Notes under the pieces: model-generated
What the model saw: only the letters and a program-made list of their open reading frames with translations
Databases searched by the model: none
Told to the model about the DNA's origin: nothing
Source: an uncultured Vampirovibrio sp.
GTDB lineage: Bacteria; Cyanobacteriota; Vampirovibrionia; Gastranaerophilales; Gastranaerophilaceae
Direction: 5' to 3'
NCBI GenBank assembly: GCA_910577635.1
Contig: CAJTNR010000002.1
Coordinates: 1-64,000, forward strand
DNA: 64,000 nucleotides
Shown: in pieces, positions 47,962 to 56,633 of the stretch
Numbering within the stretch: position 1 is the stretch's first letter
How the letters are laid out: the number at the start of each line of letters is the position of its first letter
Position numbers and translations under genes: made by a program

Positions 47962-47995
47962 TTCAATTCTAATAAGTAAAATTATTAGAATTGAA
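47962..47995. repeat. Perfect 14-bp inverted repeat between nrdD and nrdG
   Basis: TTCAATTCTAATAA (47962-47975) and TTATTAGAATTGAA (47982-47995) with a 6-nt spacer. There is no T-run on the minus strand after it, so it is not a standard terminator. It overlaps the mini-frame at 47969-48001 and may be an RNA element tuning nrdG relative to nrdD, or a protein site. Confidence 0.5.
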
Positions 47996-48001
47996 GAACA
48001 T
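47969..48001 (-). CDS. Possible 10-residue leader peptide upstream of nrdG
   Basis: ATG (48001) followed by nine codons and TAG encodes MFFNSNNFTY. AAGGAG lies 5 nt before the ATG, one of the best ribosome sites in the window. Most of the frame lies inside the 14-bp hairpin, and the stop is 36 nt before nrdG. This layout resembles a leader or attenuator, but the frame is short enough to occur by chance. Confidence 0.3.
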   Translation of the reverse strand: MFFNSNNFTY

Positions 48002-48112
48002 TTGCACTCCTTAGTTTATCCTTCCAATCCCAATTTCTTTTTATATTAAAATTGGAATTAAAAGCTATGGACCTTAAGATTAAATAAGGAATTTTAAAAT
48101 TAATCCTAAGTA

Positions 48113-50353
48113 CTACATAGAAACTCTATCTTTAATTTCTTCCATTTTATGGTCTGCAAGTCTTGAATCCCCTTTAACACGAGAATAAGCGAGATATCCA
48201 TTCATTCTATCAATTTTTGTCAAATTCTTAGATCCACACTTGGGACAGACATCCATATTTAACTCTTGATATCCGCAATCATCGCAATAAGAAAGAGAAA
48301 GATTGACTCCTTCATAGAAACCTTTATCCATTGCACGTCTTACAAGGGTTTCAACAGCTTTTGTGTTGTATGAAATCGGATATTTAACATATTGAATTTT
48401 ACCGCCATTCATCAAATCCCAAAAACGTCCTTCAATATCTTGTTTTTGAATAGGGCTGATTTGTTCTGAAACATGGCAATGGAAAGAATTAGAAACATAG
48501 GGTTTATCAGAAACATTCCCTACAATTCCATATTTTTTTCTGAATTGTCTAACCTGCAAACCGCACAAATTTTCAGCAGGAGTGCCGTATAGTGCATATA
48601 ACCAGCCGTCTTGTTCTTTAAATTCTGCTACTTTTTTATTAATATATTGCATAACCTCAAGAGCAAAGGCTCCGTCTTCAACCAGTGATTTACCGTTGTG
48701 GATTTGCTGAAGCTCATTTAAAGCGGTAATTCCAAAGGATGCTGTAGCAGATTTTAACAAAGGCTTGATTTTATCGTTATGATTTAAGTGACCGCCCAAG
48801 AATCCTCCCTCACAATATGCAAGAGGATTAACAGAAGCCCTCATTTCTCCTAAGTATTCATAAGTTCTTATATGAATTTTTCTAATTAAATTCATATAAT
48901 AATCCAGAACTTCATAAAAGTCCTTGCTTTCTTGTTTTGCCTTAGCATAAATCATTGGAAGATGGAGACTAATTGCACCAATATTAAAACGTCCGACAAA
49001 AACCGGTTTATCTGCTTCATCAGCGGGTTTTGCCCCTCCTCTTTCAAACCAGGGAGACAAAAACGCACGACAGCCCATTGGAGAAACTACTCTTTTATAT
49101 TTTTTATACATTGAAGCAACATATCCTTCTCCTGATAGACTTAACCAGTCAGGATACATTGTTTTTTTGGAACATTCAATTCCAGCATGGAATAAATCTT
49201 CCAATGGTTTTCCTTCCCCGTGAAGTTCTTCATCATATAAAAAGACAATTTTTGGAAACAACACAGGTTTTTTGCATTCTTTTTTGCCCTGTCCTCCCTG
49301 ACGGGTTTTAAGACAGGCTAATGTTGCCATTTTTTCAAATTCACCCTCTCCTAACCCGGTTGTAACGGTGATAAAAGGATAATCACCCCGGGATGATGCA
49401 ACAGTGTTGAATTTGTATTCCCAGCCCTGGAATCCTTGTTCAAAGTCACTTTGAACATCCTTTAAGGCTTCTTCTTTTGATTTATCAAAACCTAAACCCA
49501 TGCAAATGTATCTGTCATATTGTCTATTGTAGGTTTTTTGAGCATAAGGAGCAAGAATCTTATCAACCTCAGGAACGGTAAACCCGCCATATTGCTGGCT
49601 GGCAGCCGCCATTACAATATCACCTATAACATCAAATGCTACATCTAAACTTTTAGGTTCATTGTACCAGATATTACCCATTTCAAATCCATCTTTTAAA
49701 ACAGAGGCAACATCAAACAAACAGCAGTTCATTGTATCTCTTCTAGCGCTCATATCATGGATATAAATATACCCTTCCTTAATTGCCTGTTTATCTTCAA
49801 CAGTTAGGAAGAATTTTTTGTATAATTCTTTATTCAGTTCATTAAAAATCAAAGAACGTTTGGTTGAAACCAAAGTTGAATCAGCATTTGCGTTTTCTTT
49901 ATCACCGATATACATAATTCTTTGTGATTCTTGATAAACTTTATCTAACATATGAACAAAATCCGTTTTGTAGTTTCTGTAGTTTCTATAGCTTTCAGCA
50001 ACACTAGGACTAAGAGCAGAAAGCGCACTTTCAACAATATTGTGCATTTGAGCAATTTCAACAGAATCTTTATTCATATCAAGAACGCTTTTGTTAACAA
50101 AAGAACAAATATCTTTAATTTCTTGTTCTGAAAAATCAACAAGCATTCTTGTTGCAGATTTTCTTATTGCCTGAATAACTTTTTCAATGTTATATTTTTC
50201 TTTAGTACCGTCTTTTTTTACAATTGTAACATTATTTAAATTTCTTCTTGAAAAATTAATAATGTTGACATTGTGTTTAATTGCATCGCTAACGCCTTGA
50301 AATGTTGATTTTTGTTGTGCTTCAACATTTGTGTCGTTTGAAATCTTTTGCAT
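48113..50353 (-). CDS. nrdD: Anaerobic (class III) ribonucleoside-triphosphate reductase
   Basis: Makes dNTPs without oxygen. 746 residues: N-terminal ATP-cone (VIKRDG-type NVTIVKKDGTKEKYNIEKVIQAI, about residues 42-130), a large glycyl-radical barrel, a zinc site (CDDC..CPKC) and the radical loop RMNGYL near the C-terminus, where RVxGYL is usual. SD AGGAGG 6 nt before the ATG. No class I or II reductase is seen here, in keeping with an anaerobic lifestyle. Confidence 0.95.
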   Translation of the reverse strand: MQKISNDTNVEAQQKSTFQGVSDAIKHNVNIINFSRRNLNNVTIVKKDGTKEKYNIEKVIQAIRKSATRMLVDFSEQEIKDICSFVNKSVLDMNKDSVEIAQMHNIVESALSALSPSVAESYRNYRNYKTDFVHMLDKVYQESQRIMYIGDKENANADSTLVSTKRSLIFNELNKELYKKFFLTVEDKQAIKEGYIYIHDMSARRDTMNCCLFDVASVLKDGFEMGNIWYNEPKSLDVAFDVIGDIVMAAASQQYGGFTVPEVDKILAPYAQKTYNRQYDRYICMGLGFDKSKEEALKDVQSDFEQGFQGWEYKFNTVASSRGDYPFITVTTGLGEGEFEKMATLACLKTRQGGQGKKECKKPVLFPKIVFLYDEELHGEGKPLEDLFHAGIECSKKTMYPDWLSLSGEGYVASMYKKYKRVVSPMGCRAFLSPWFERGGAKPADEADKPVFVGRFNIGAISLHLPMIYAKAKQESKDFYEVLDYYMNLIRKIHIRTYEYLGEMRASVNPLAYCEGGFLGGHLNHNDKIKPLLKSATASFGITALNELQQIHNGKSLVEDGAFALEVMQYINKKVAEFKEQDGWLYALYGTPAENLCGLQVRQFRKKYGIVGNVSDKPYVSNSFHCHVSEQISPIQKQDIEGRFWDLMNGGKIQYVKYPISYNTKAVETLVRRAMDKGFYEGVNLSLSYCDDCGYQELNMDVCPKCGSKNLTKIDRMNGYLAYSRVKGDSRLADHKMEEIKDRVSM

Positions 50354-50500
50354 TAATTCCTCCTAGTGCATGCGTTTTTAAATAAAACGTTTGTCCCGTA
50401 TTTGCTCTTAAACTTTTTTATCTGTTTTTATTATTCTACTATAAATTTTTTATCATGGACACATTTATTTTAACGATTATAAAATTATTTTTTAAAATAT

Positions 50501-50529
50501 AAAAATCACTCCAATATAGAGTGATTTTT
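50501..50529. terminator. Bidirectional terminator between ompH and nrdD
   Basis: AAAAATCACTC and GAGTGATTTTT form an 11-bp stem around a 7-nt loop, with T-runs on both strands. It lies 40 nt past the ompH stop and so should end the nadE-ompH transcript. Confidence 0.85.
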
Positions 50530-50569
50530 ACACTTATTTAATTTTTTTGCAAAAATTAACTTTACAAAT

Positions 50570-51034
50570 TTATTTTACCATTGGTAATATCTGATTTGTA
50601 ATATCAACTCCGCCAAATAGCACTGCATCTTTTCTTAGAACGATTGTATAGCCTAATCCTTTAGCTTTTGCAGTAATTGCGCTGTCAAGCTGAGCGTCAA
50701 CTTCGTTTACTTTTTTCATATAAGCATCACTAATTGCTTTTTTCTTAACATTAAGCTGTGCTTCGTATTTTTTAGCCAGTGCGTCTTTACCTGCTTGTGA
50801 TTGTTGTTTTTGAATATCAGCACTAGCAGTGTTAAACCATTTGATCATATCCTGAGTTTGTTTTTCCTGAACTGCTTGAGCAGCTTTAATAGTTTTTGAA
50901 GCTGCAACCAGTTTAGATACATTAACATAAGCAATTTTTGGAGCAACATTATCAGAAAAGGCAATGTTGTTAACTCCAAAACCAAGACCGAATGCAAAAG
51001 AGCACAAAACCAATGTCATTAAACTTTTTTTCAT
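50570..51034 (-). CDS. OmpH/Skp-family periplasmic chaperone
   Basis: 154 residues with a signal peptide (about residues 1-27), then IAYVNVSKLVAAS, a long Lys/Gln/Ala helical hairpin region, and the closing strand LGYTIVLRKDAVLFGGVDIT, which is the Skp layout. It holds unfolded outer-membrane proteins in the periplasm, which implies a diderm envelope. SD AAGGAGG-like; it begins 10 nt after nadE and is probably cotranscribed with it. Confidence 0.87.
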   Translation of the reverse strand: MKKSLMTLVLCSFAFGLGFGVNNIAFSDNVAPKIAYVNVSKLVAASKTIKAAQAVQEKQTQDMIKWFNTASADIQKQQSQAGKDALAKKYEAQLNVKKKAISDAYMKKVNEVDAQLDSAITAKAKGLGYTIVLRKDAVLFGGVDITNQILPMVK

Positions 51035-51044
51035 TTTTTCCTCC

Positions 51045-52832
51045 TTAATAATCTATATTAGATACAATTGGCTGTTTATATTCAATTTTATTAATGGACT
51101 TTGAATCAATCAAAGGTCCGACTGGAACAATATACCACTTGTATAAAGCTCCTTTTAATCGTTTAAAGAACTTTTGCAACCACAGTGTTTTTTGGGTTTT
51201 TGTGATATTTTCTTTTTTTTCATATAAAAATTCTTCTTTTTCCATATCATCAATTGATTGGTTAAGATTTTCAATCCGCCATATGACTTCGTCTAAAAAC
51301 TCATAGGGCATAAGTGCATCCGCTGCAATTAAGGGTTTTTTGGTTTTAGGGTTAATTGCAAGTTCAGCTCCGGGGGGTTTTTCAATAATTGAGCGGGGAA
51401 TTGCGTTTTTTTGAGCTCTATTTTCATTCATCCAATTAGCAAGTGCAAAAAGTTTAGTTTTAACAACATCACAAATTGGAGCAAAACCGCCCGACATATC
51501 CCCGTTAATTGTAGCATAGCCCATATAAAGCTCGGATTTATCACTTGTTGCAATGGTAAGAGTCTTTTCATATTTATTTGCTATTCCCCATAAAACCATA
51601 GCGCGCAAACGAGCTTGAATGTTATCTTGAACATAAGAACCTTTGTTTTCAATAAAGCCTTTAGGGATTGTTGAAAAAATATCGCTAAACTTTTGAGTTT
51701 GTGCCATTTGCATATCAACTATAGGAACTTCGATAAAATTAATCCCTAAGTTACAAGCAAGAACTTTAGCGTCATCTTTGCTTTCTTTGCTTGTAATACA
51801 AGCCGGCATTGAAACGCCCAGGACATTTTCTTTTTTAAGAGCATCTGCTAATAAACAAGCACAAATTGTTGAATCCAAACCTCCCGATAACCCTAAGACT
51901 GCTTTTTTGAATCCTGTTTTTGAAAAATAGTCTTTAATTGAAGTTACAAGCGCAAGGTAAGTTCTTTCTAAGTCAGAGGAATAATCAAGAGTAAACTTTT
52001 TAATCGGTTTTTCTTCTTTTTCAATTCTTCTATAATAAGGGGCAATATTTCCTCCCTTTTCATAATCAAAAACCAAAAGTTCCTCGCTAAATGCTTGAGC
52101 ACAGGCAATTACCTCTCCTTTTTCATTATAAACTCTTGATAATCCCTCATAAACAAGCTCGTCATTAGCTCCTGTTTGATTAATGTAGATATATTTAATA
52201 TTATATTTTTTTGCAATAAACTTAGCTAAATTATTTTTAAGCTGCTCTTTTTTTACCCTTGAACAAGAAGAACTGGGGCAAATTAAAGCATCAATTCTGC
52301 CTTTTAGCTTTTCAACAGGGTCAATTGCATATAAGTTTTTTTCAAAAAACTCATTATCATTCCAGGAATCCTCGCAAACTACAACTCCAAATTTTTTTCC
52401 CATAACTTCAATAATTCTATCCTGGTGTTCAATATAAGATTCAAAATAGCGGTAATCATTGTGTTCCTGGTAGTTTGCAAGCAGAGTTTTTCTAATTATT
52501 TTTTCAATTCTACCCTGTTTTATATAAGCAATTGAATTATAATAAGGCTTTTGATAATTATTAGGATTAATTTCAGGGTATCCTATTAAAATATCGATTT
52601 TATCACTGTATTGTTTAATTTCATCAAGCGCTTCTTTTGCCTGTTTTGCAATTATCGGATATCTTGTTAAAATATCGCCGAGCGGGTATCCAACAAGAAA
52701 AAGCTCAGGAAAAACTATCAAAGCAGCGTTTTTTTCAACAGCTTGTTTAATATAATTACAAGCTTTATTCTTATTGTATTCAACATCCCCTGATATTGGG
52801 TTTAATTGTGCCAAGGCAATTAAATTATCCAT
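51045..52832 (-). CDS. nadE: Glutamine-dependent NAD+ synthetase
   Basis: Amidates nicotinate adenine dinucleotide to NAD using glutamine. 595 residues: N-terminal nitrilase-type glutaminase with Glu in FPELFL, Lys in IRKTLLANY and Cys in VVCEDSW, and a C-terminal synthetase with the PP-loop VLGLSGGLDST near residue 310 and ATSDKSELYMGYATINGDMSGG. No SD; TAAAAT (52839-52844, minus) ends exactly 6 nt before the ATG, so it is predicted leaderless. Confidence 0.95.
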   Translation of the reverse strand: MDNLIALAQLNPISGDVEYNKNKACNYIKQAVEKNAALIVFPELFLVGYPLGDILTRYPIIAKQAKEALDEIKQYSDKIDILIGYPEINPNNYQKPYYNSIAYIKQGRIEKIIRKTLLANYQEHNDYRYFESYIEHQDRIIEVMGKKFGVVVCEDSWNDNEFFEKNLYAIDPVEKLKGRIDALICPSSSCSRVKKEQLKNNLAKFIAKKYNIKYIYINQTGANDELVYEGLSRVYNEKGEVIACAQAFSEELLVFDYEKGGNIAPYYRRIEKEEKPIKKFTLDYSSDLERTYLALVTSIKDYFSKTGFKKAVLGLSGGLDSTICACLLADALKKENVLGVSMPACITSKESKDDAKVLACNLGINFIEVPIVDMQMAQTQKFSDIFSTIPKGFIENKGSYVQDNIQARLRAMVLWGIANKYEKTLTIATSDKSELYMGYATINGDMSGGFAPICDVVKTKLFALANWMNENRAQKNAIPRSIIEKPPGAELAINPKTKKPLIAADALMPYEFLDEVIWRIENLNQSIDDMEKEEFLYEKKENITKTQKTLWLQKFFKRLKGALYKWYIVPVGPLIDSKSINKIEYKQPIVSNIDY

Positions 52833-52883
52833 AAAAGGATTTTATCATAAAAGTTATAATTTGAATATTTTGTTAAGGAATAT

Positions 52884-54200
52884 TTATGGTCTGTTTGCAA
52901 TTGCAATAAATTTTTCGCTTAATCCTGACAGCATTAAAGAAAGCTTTTTAGAATCCAATACGTTAAAATCTACAGTTTCTGTTTCAAACAGCCTTTTTTG
53001 CGCGTTGTCAAGAATTGTAAGTTTTACGCTGACTTGCTGTGCTCCGTCATAATCAAGAGCAAAAGTTGCGCTGATATCTTTTTTTGCAATTGCAAACAGG
53101 GATTTTTGACCGACATAGGATTTAACGGCAAAATCCTGGTGTTTTGTTCTTATTGAATTTTCAAATTTCTTAAACACAGGAACAACAACAATTTTTAGTT
53201 TTCTTGCATATGCTTGATTGTAAAGTTTTATGCTATTATCATCAATCTTAGGTTCAATCGGAGTTTTTTTCAAATGCGGAATATCATTGTTTGTTTTTTT
53301 AATTGCATCATCAAAAACAAGCTGGGGTTCGTCTGAACTATAATAAAAATCGCTTGCAACAATTAAAGAATTGGTGTTTTCATTAGCTTTTTCTAATGCC
53401 GCATCTAATGCTTCAATTATATCATCAAATCTTTGTTTCTGAATTTCAACAACCCCTGCGTTTGCTCCTGCTTCAATTCCTAAGCTGTTATTAATTCTTT
53501 CAAAAACACTATAAGCACCATTGAGCTTTGTTTTTTTAAGATAAACATAGAATTGTCTTGAGTTTTTCTGAACAACCGAATCATTAAGACGAATTGCTTT
53601 TTTAATAATCCGGATAAATTCTTTATCAGTTTTATTATTAGGATATTTTTTGTCAGGCGAAACAATAAGCAGACAAGCCCGCTGGGAATATTTTTTTGTT
53701 TGTTCAATTTCATTTTTCAAAAAATCATAACAATATTTTTGACAATAAACATCACTTTCCGATTCAACCACCCCTATGGTTGATAAAAACTGTTTTTGCG
53801 ATTCAATGCAAAGATTCATCTCGTTCTTCTTGAGCGCCCAAATGACTCTTATTAGAAGTTCATAGTCGATTATAGGCATAAATAAAACATCGCTTATTCC
53901 ATTATCAAAAGCTTCAATAATTGTTTCTCTTGAACAGTTTTCATTAATTAGAAGGATTGGAAGATTCTTGTATAGTTCGTGATTTTTTAAATTCTTAATA
54001 AGTTCAACCACACTTTGGTTATTGTTCTCGCAATGAAGAATTAAAACATTAGGGTTAAACCCGTCAAGCATTGTTTGAACTTCTTGTATTGAACAAGATT
54101 TAATCTTATCTAAGTCTCTTAATAAAACAAGTTTTTGTGAAATATGATTTATAATTTCTTGTTTATTACTTACAATTACAACGGTGTTTACATCGGCCAT
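52884..54200 (-). CDS. Degenerate receiver-GGDEF signalling protein
   Basis: 438 residues. Residues about 5-125 have a receiver fold, but the phosphoacceptor position reads VLILHCEN where VLLLD is expected, so it is probably not phosphorylated. Residues about 165-310 follow a diguanylate cyclase: RLNDSVVQKNSRQFYVYLKKT occupies the R..D.v.R.GGDEF..lL place without GGDEF, so no catalysis or normal I-site is expected. A third domain of about 120 residues at the C-terminus (KLKIVVVPVFKKFE.. onward) is unrecognised. SD AGGGAAG. Confidence 0.7.
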   Translation of the reverse strand: MADVNTVVIVSNKQEIINHISQKLVLLRDLDKIKSCSIQEVQTMLDGFNPNVLILHCENNNQSVVELIKNLKNHELYKNLPILLINENCSRETIIEAFDNGISDVLFMPIIDYELLIRVIWALKKNEMNLCIESQKQFLSTIGVVESESDVYCQKYCYDFLKNEIEQTKKYSQRACLLIVSPDKKYPNNKTDKEFIRIIKKAIRLNDSVVQKNSRQFYVYLKKTKLNGAYSVFERINNSLGIEAGANAGVVEIQKQRFDDIIEALDAALEKANENTNSLIVASDFYYSSDEPQLVFDDAIKKTNNDIPHLKKTPIEPKIDDNSIKLYNQAYARKLKIVVVPVFKKFENSIRTKHQDFAVKSYVGQKSLFAIAKKDISATFALDYDGAQQVSVKLTILDNAQKRLFETETVDFNVLDSKKLSLMLSGLSEKFIAIANRP

Positions 54201-54351
54201 TGTTTAAACTTCCCTAAAAAATTGTACTACTTATTAAAATACTACTACAAAAACTCTTTTTTTAACAGATCTTTACAAAAAAACACAATAAAGTTAAATC
54301 ATCCTTATTTACGAAGACAAAAACCAGCTTTGTATTTACAATAGCTTTATT

Positions 54352-55500
54352 ATGGATTTAATTAAAAACAATAAAGTAATATTAACACTAATTGTCCTAT
54401 TAGGATTTGTATTAAGATTCTTATCACTCAAAAACCCTATCAGCTGCTATGAAGAGGGGATTTTTTCCCTATCAGCTTTTAGTTTTCACTTCGATTTTTT
54501 TCAAGCCCTAAAAACCAACTGCTATGCCCCTTTGTATTATTACTATCAAAAACTCTGGGTTTTAGTTTTTAAAAATCCATTTTTTGCTGTACTTGTTCCC
54601 AGTTTAGCATCAATTGTAACAATGTATTATGCCGGAAAAAACTACCAGACAAAAAACTCATCAACACTGATTGGTTTATCCTGTGCTTTGATAACTGCAA
54701 TAAGTTCATATTTAATTTACTTTGGTATTATAGATAAAACCTATTCTTTAGTTTTTCTTTTGTCGGCTTTAGTTTTATTGTATTCAATTAAAACATTTGA
54801 AGCCCCATCAAAAAACCACTTTACTCTTCTTTCTATTTTTAGCATATTATTAATTCTTTCTCATACAATAGGGTTTATTTTTGTATTATTCAATGTTTTT
54901 GGATTAATTGCATTCAAAATAAAAAAGAAAAAAGAACAGGTTGACCCTTTTATGGTTGTTGCTGCAGGATTAGTTCTTTGTCTGCCTTTAATTCCTTTTT
55001 TGCTTAAGATGTTTGCTCATCCCACTTTTATTTCTAAATGGTGGAGTCCTTTTAATTGGGGCAATATCTTCTTTTTGTTAACAGATTTCTTTTCTGGTGT
55101 ATTAAAAAATATTGTTAGCGCACCTGTTAGTTTTTATAATCAACTGATTCGAGATGACAATATTAATTTTGGATTCTTGCTTTTTGCGATTCTCCCATCT
55201 GCAGTTTGTTTATATTTAATAATTAAATCAAATCTTGAATCTAAAAGAATTGATAAATATTTATTAGCAGTAACAACAGCATCAATTCTAACAATCCTTA
55301 TAAGTGCAATTGCTCAAAAAATTCCTTTTTTGAGCAAATATTATATTGAACTCTACCCCATTCTAATTCTAATGGTTTCAAAAGCCTGGGCACAGTTAAG
55401 TTCTAAAAACCTAAAAACAGCCTTAGCTACGATTTATATTTTTATGACTCTGTTTTTTATAATCGCTGCAAGGATTCTTAACTTCAGCTTATTAGGTTAA
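54352..55500 (+). CDS. GT39/PMT-like membrane glycosyltransferase
   Basis: The 382-residue protein has about ten hydrophobic helices. A first periplasmic loop holds the acidic pair (CYEEG) expected of GT-C lipid-sugar-dependent transferases, then YAPLYYYYQKLW, like the PLYY segment of ArnT/PMT_2 relatives. It probably transfers a sugar from a polyprenyl phosphate donor on the outer membrane face. TACAAT (54337-54342) predicts a 3-nt leader, no SD. It shares a TTAA stop overlap with the next gene. Confidence 0.7.
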   Translation: MDLIKNNKVILTLIVLLGFVLRFLSLKNPISCYEEGIFSLSAFSFHFDFFQALKTNCYAPLYYYYQKLWVLVFKNPFFAVLVPSLASIVTMYYAGKNYQTKNSSTLIGLSCALITAISSYLIYFGIIDKTYSLVFLLSALVLLYSIKTFEAPSKNHFTLLSIFSILLILSHTIGFIFVLFNVFGLIAFKIKKKKEQVDPFMVVAAGLVLCLPLIPFLLKMFAHPTFISKWWSPFNWGNIFFLLTDFFSGVLKNIVSAPVSFYNQLIRDDNINFGFLLFAILPSAVCLYLIIKSNLESKRIDKYLLAVTTASILTILISAIAQKIPFLSKYYIELYPILILMVSKAWAQLSSKNLKTALATIYIFMTLFFIIAARILNFSLLG

Positions 55501-55847
55501 AAAGGCTTTGTTTGAGAGAGCTTGTTTCTTAGTTCTCTAAACTTGACAATATCTTCCTGCGCTTTTGAGCTTTCCTTGAATAAAGTTTGTGAAGCAGGGT
55601 GCATTATAATTATTGAATCAATATGAACTTCTAAAAAATCGTATCTTTTGGGAGTGTTCAAAGCCCCTTGTGCTACAATTTCAGCGTTTGTTACAGCTAA
55701 AAATCTTCTTTCTTTATCGTTTAATAGCTCTGTTAGTTCTCTATTGGATTTTGTAAACTTGGAAACATAAACAGTTCCTTTTATCTCATGATCTTTGGTA
55801 ATAATACACACTTCAACAGGTGCAGTATCTGACGGTTGTTTGCTCAT
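55497..55847 (-). CDS. Conserved-looking protein of unknown function
   Basis: 116 residues: a beta-rich first half (VEVCIITKDHEIKGTVYVSKFTK, RFLAVTNAEIV, YDFLEVHIDSIIIMHP) reminiscent of small beta-barrel domains, then a charged helical tail. No signal peptide. SD TAGGAG 8 nt before the ATG supports translation. Family not recognised. It lies between a GT39-like gene and the SRP RNA. Confidence 0.65.
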   Translation of the reverse strand: MSKQPSDTAPVEVCIITKDHEIKGTVYVSKFTKSNRELTELLNDKERRFLAVTNAEIVAQGALNTPKRYDFLEVHIDSIIIMHPASQTLFKESSKAQEDIVKFRELRNKLSQTKPF

Positions 55848-55917
55848 ATAAAATTACTCCTATTTAATAAAACTATTATATATTAATTTTTTAAATTATG
55901 CCAGATTTTAATTTTTA

Positions 55918-55926
55918 TGTTAGAAT
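55918..55926 (+). promoter_or_regulatory. Extended -10 promoter of the SRP RNA
   Basis: TGTTAGAAT carries the extended TG and a TAGAAT hexamer (55921-55926). Standard spacing puts +1 at 55933, exactly the first base of the RNA closing helix. Confidence 0.7.
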
Positions 55927-55932
55927 ATTAAT

Positions 55933-56202
55933 GCCACACTTCACGGAAGGTTGCATCTTCTTGACCGAAAGCTTATGTCGGGTGCAGAGTATATTATGAG
56001 GCGAATCCGGTCGTTATTTGAAAATTGAAGAATTGTTGATACTATAAATCCCGATGGCGAAACACCGCCCCAACCGGGTCAGGATGGAAACATAGCAGCC
56101 CTAAGGCAGGAGTTTTCGGGTATCGGGGTTTGTTTTGGAGATTTTTCAATCGTAAAGTAATAATTGGTTTTGACGATAGATATAGTGTGGCTTTTATTTT
56201 TT
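55933..56202 (+). ncRNA. ffs: Signal recognition particle RNA, long (Alu-containing) type
   Basis: The conserved SRP54-binding hairpin of domain IV is at 56078-56100 (GTCAGG, GGAAAC tetraloop region, AGCAGCC), enclosed by AAATCCCGAT (56046-56055) pairing with ATCGGGGTTT (56122-56131). About 110 nt precede and 60 nt follow it. GCCACACT (55933-55940) is perfectly complementary to AGTGTGGC (56184-56191), closing a molecule of about 260 nt. TTTTATTTTTT follows as terminator. The closing helix and a 5' domain with short helices indicate the long form with an Alu domain, unlike the roughly 100-nt 4.5S RNA. Confidence 0.88.
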
Positions 56203-56215
56203 CTTATAAAAATTT

Positions 56216-56251
56216 ATAAAAAAGCGATACAAAAAGTACCGCTTTTTTTAA
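56216..56251. terminator. Terminator between the SRP RNA and the convergent operon
   Basis: AAAAAAGCGATAC and GTACCGCTTTTTTT form a stem with one mismatch around AAAAA. T-runs on both strands let it act for the minus-strand operon and as a backup for the SRP RNA. Confidence 0.65.
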
Positions 56252-56270
56252 AGTAAAATTATTTTTATCT

Positions 56271-56633
56271 TTACGAGCTGAAAGCCATTAGCGCTCTTAC
56301 TGATCTTGCAGTATCCTGCACTTCTTTTTCTGCGTGTTTTTCAATTGTATTATCAAGAATCTCAATTGCATCTTTTTTATCCTTGAGTGCTAAAAGCTCA
56401 TTAATAGAACACATTGCAACCTGGGCGGATAAATCGTTAATCCCTTTTCCTTTGTTTGTTATAATAATTTCTAAAGATTTTCTATTGTTTTTTCTAATTA
56501 ATGCCTTGCTTGTAAGTTCTCTTATTTCATCAATCGGACAATTAGTGCCGAGTTCATTTAAAACTTCAATTGATTCTTCATCTTTGTGTTTACCCAATGC
56601 TTCAATTATATTCTTAATTCTTCTATTATTCAT
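56271..56633 (-). CDS. Small helical-repeat (HEAT-like) protein
   Basis: 120 residues, almost wholly helical, with repeated pairs such as IKNIIEALGKHKDEESIEVL, EIRELTSKALIRKNN and AVQVAMCSINELLALKDKKDAIEIL. This suggests three or four HEAT/ARM-type repeats. No signal peptide. It overlaps the upstream AFKG-motif gene by 8 bp, so the two are coupled. Function unknown. Confidence 0.6.
   Translation of the reverse strand: MNNRRIKNIIEALGKHKDEESIEVLNELGTNCPIDEIRELTSKALIRKNNRKSLEIIITNKGKGINDLSAQVAMCSINELLALKDKKDAIEILDNTIEKHAEKEVQDTARSVRALMAFSS

Noticed and set aside
47962..47995. Terminator between nrdD and nrdG
   Set aside because: The stem is AT-rich and no T-run follows on the minus strand, so it was listed as an inverted repeat.
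50354..50500. NrdR boxes upstream of nrdD
   Set aside because: No pair of 16-bp sites resembling the NrdR consensus could be found by eye. The leader is AT-rich without a convincing repeat.
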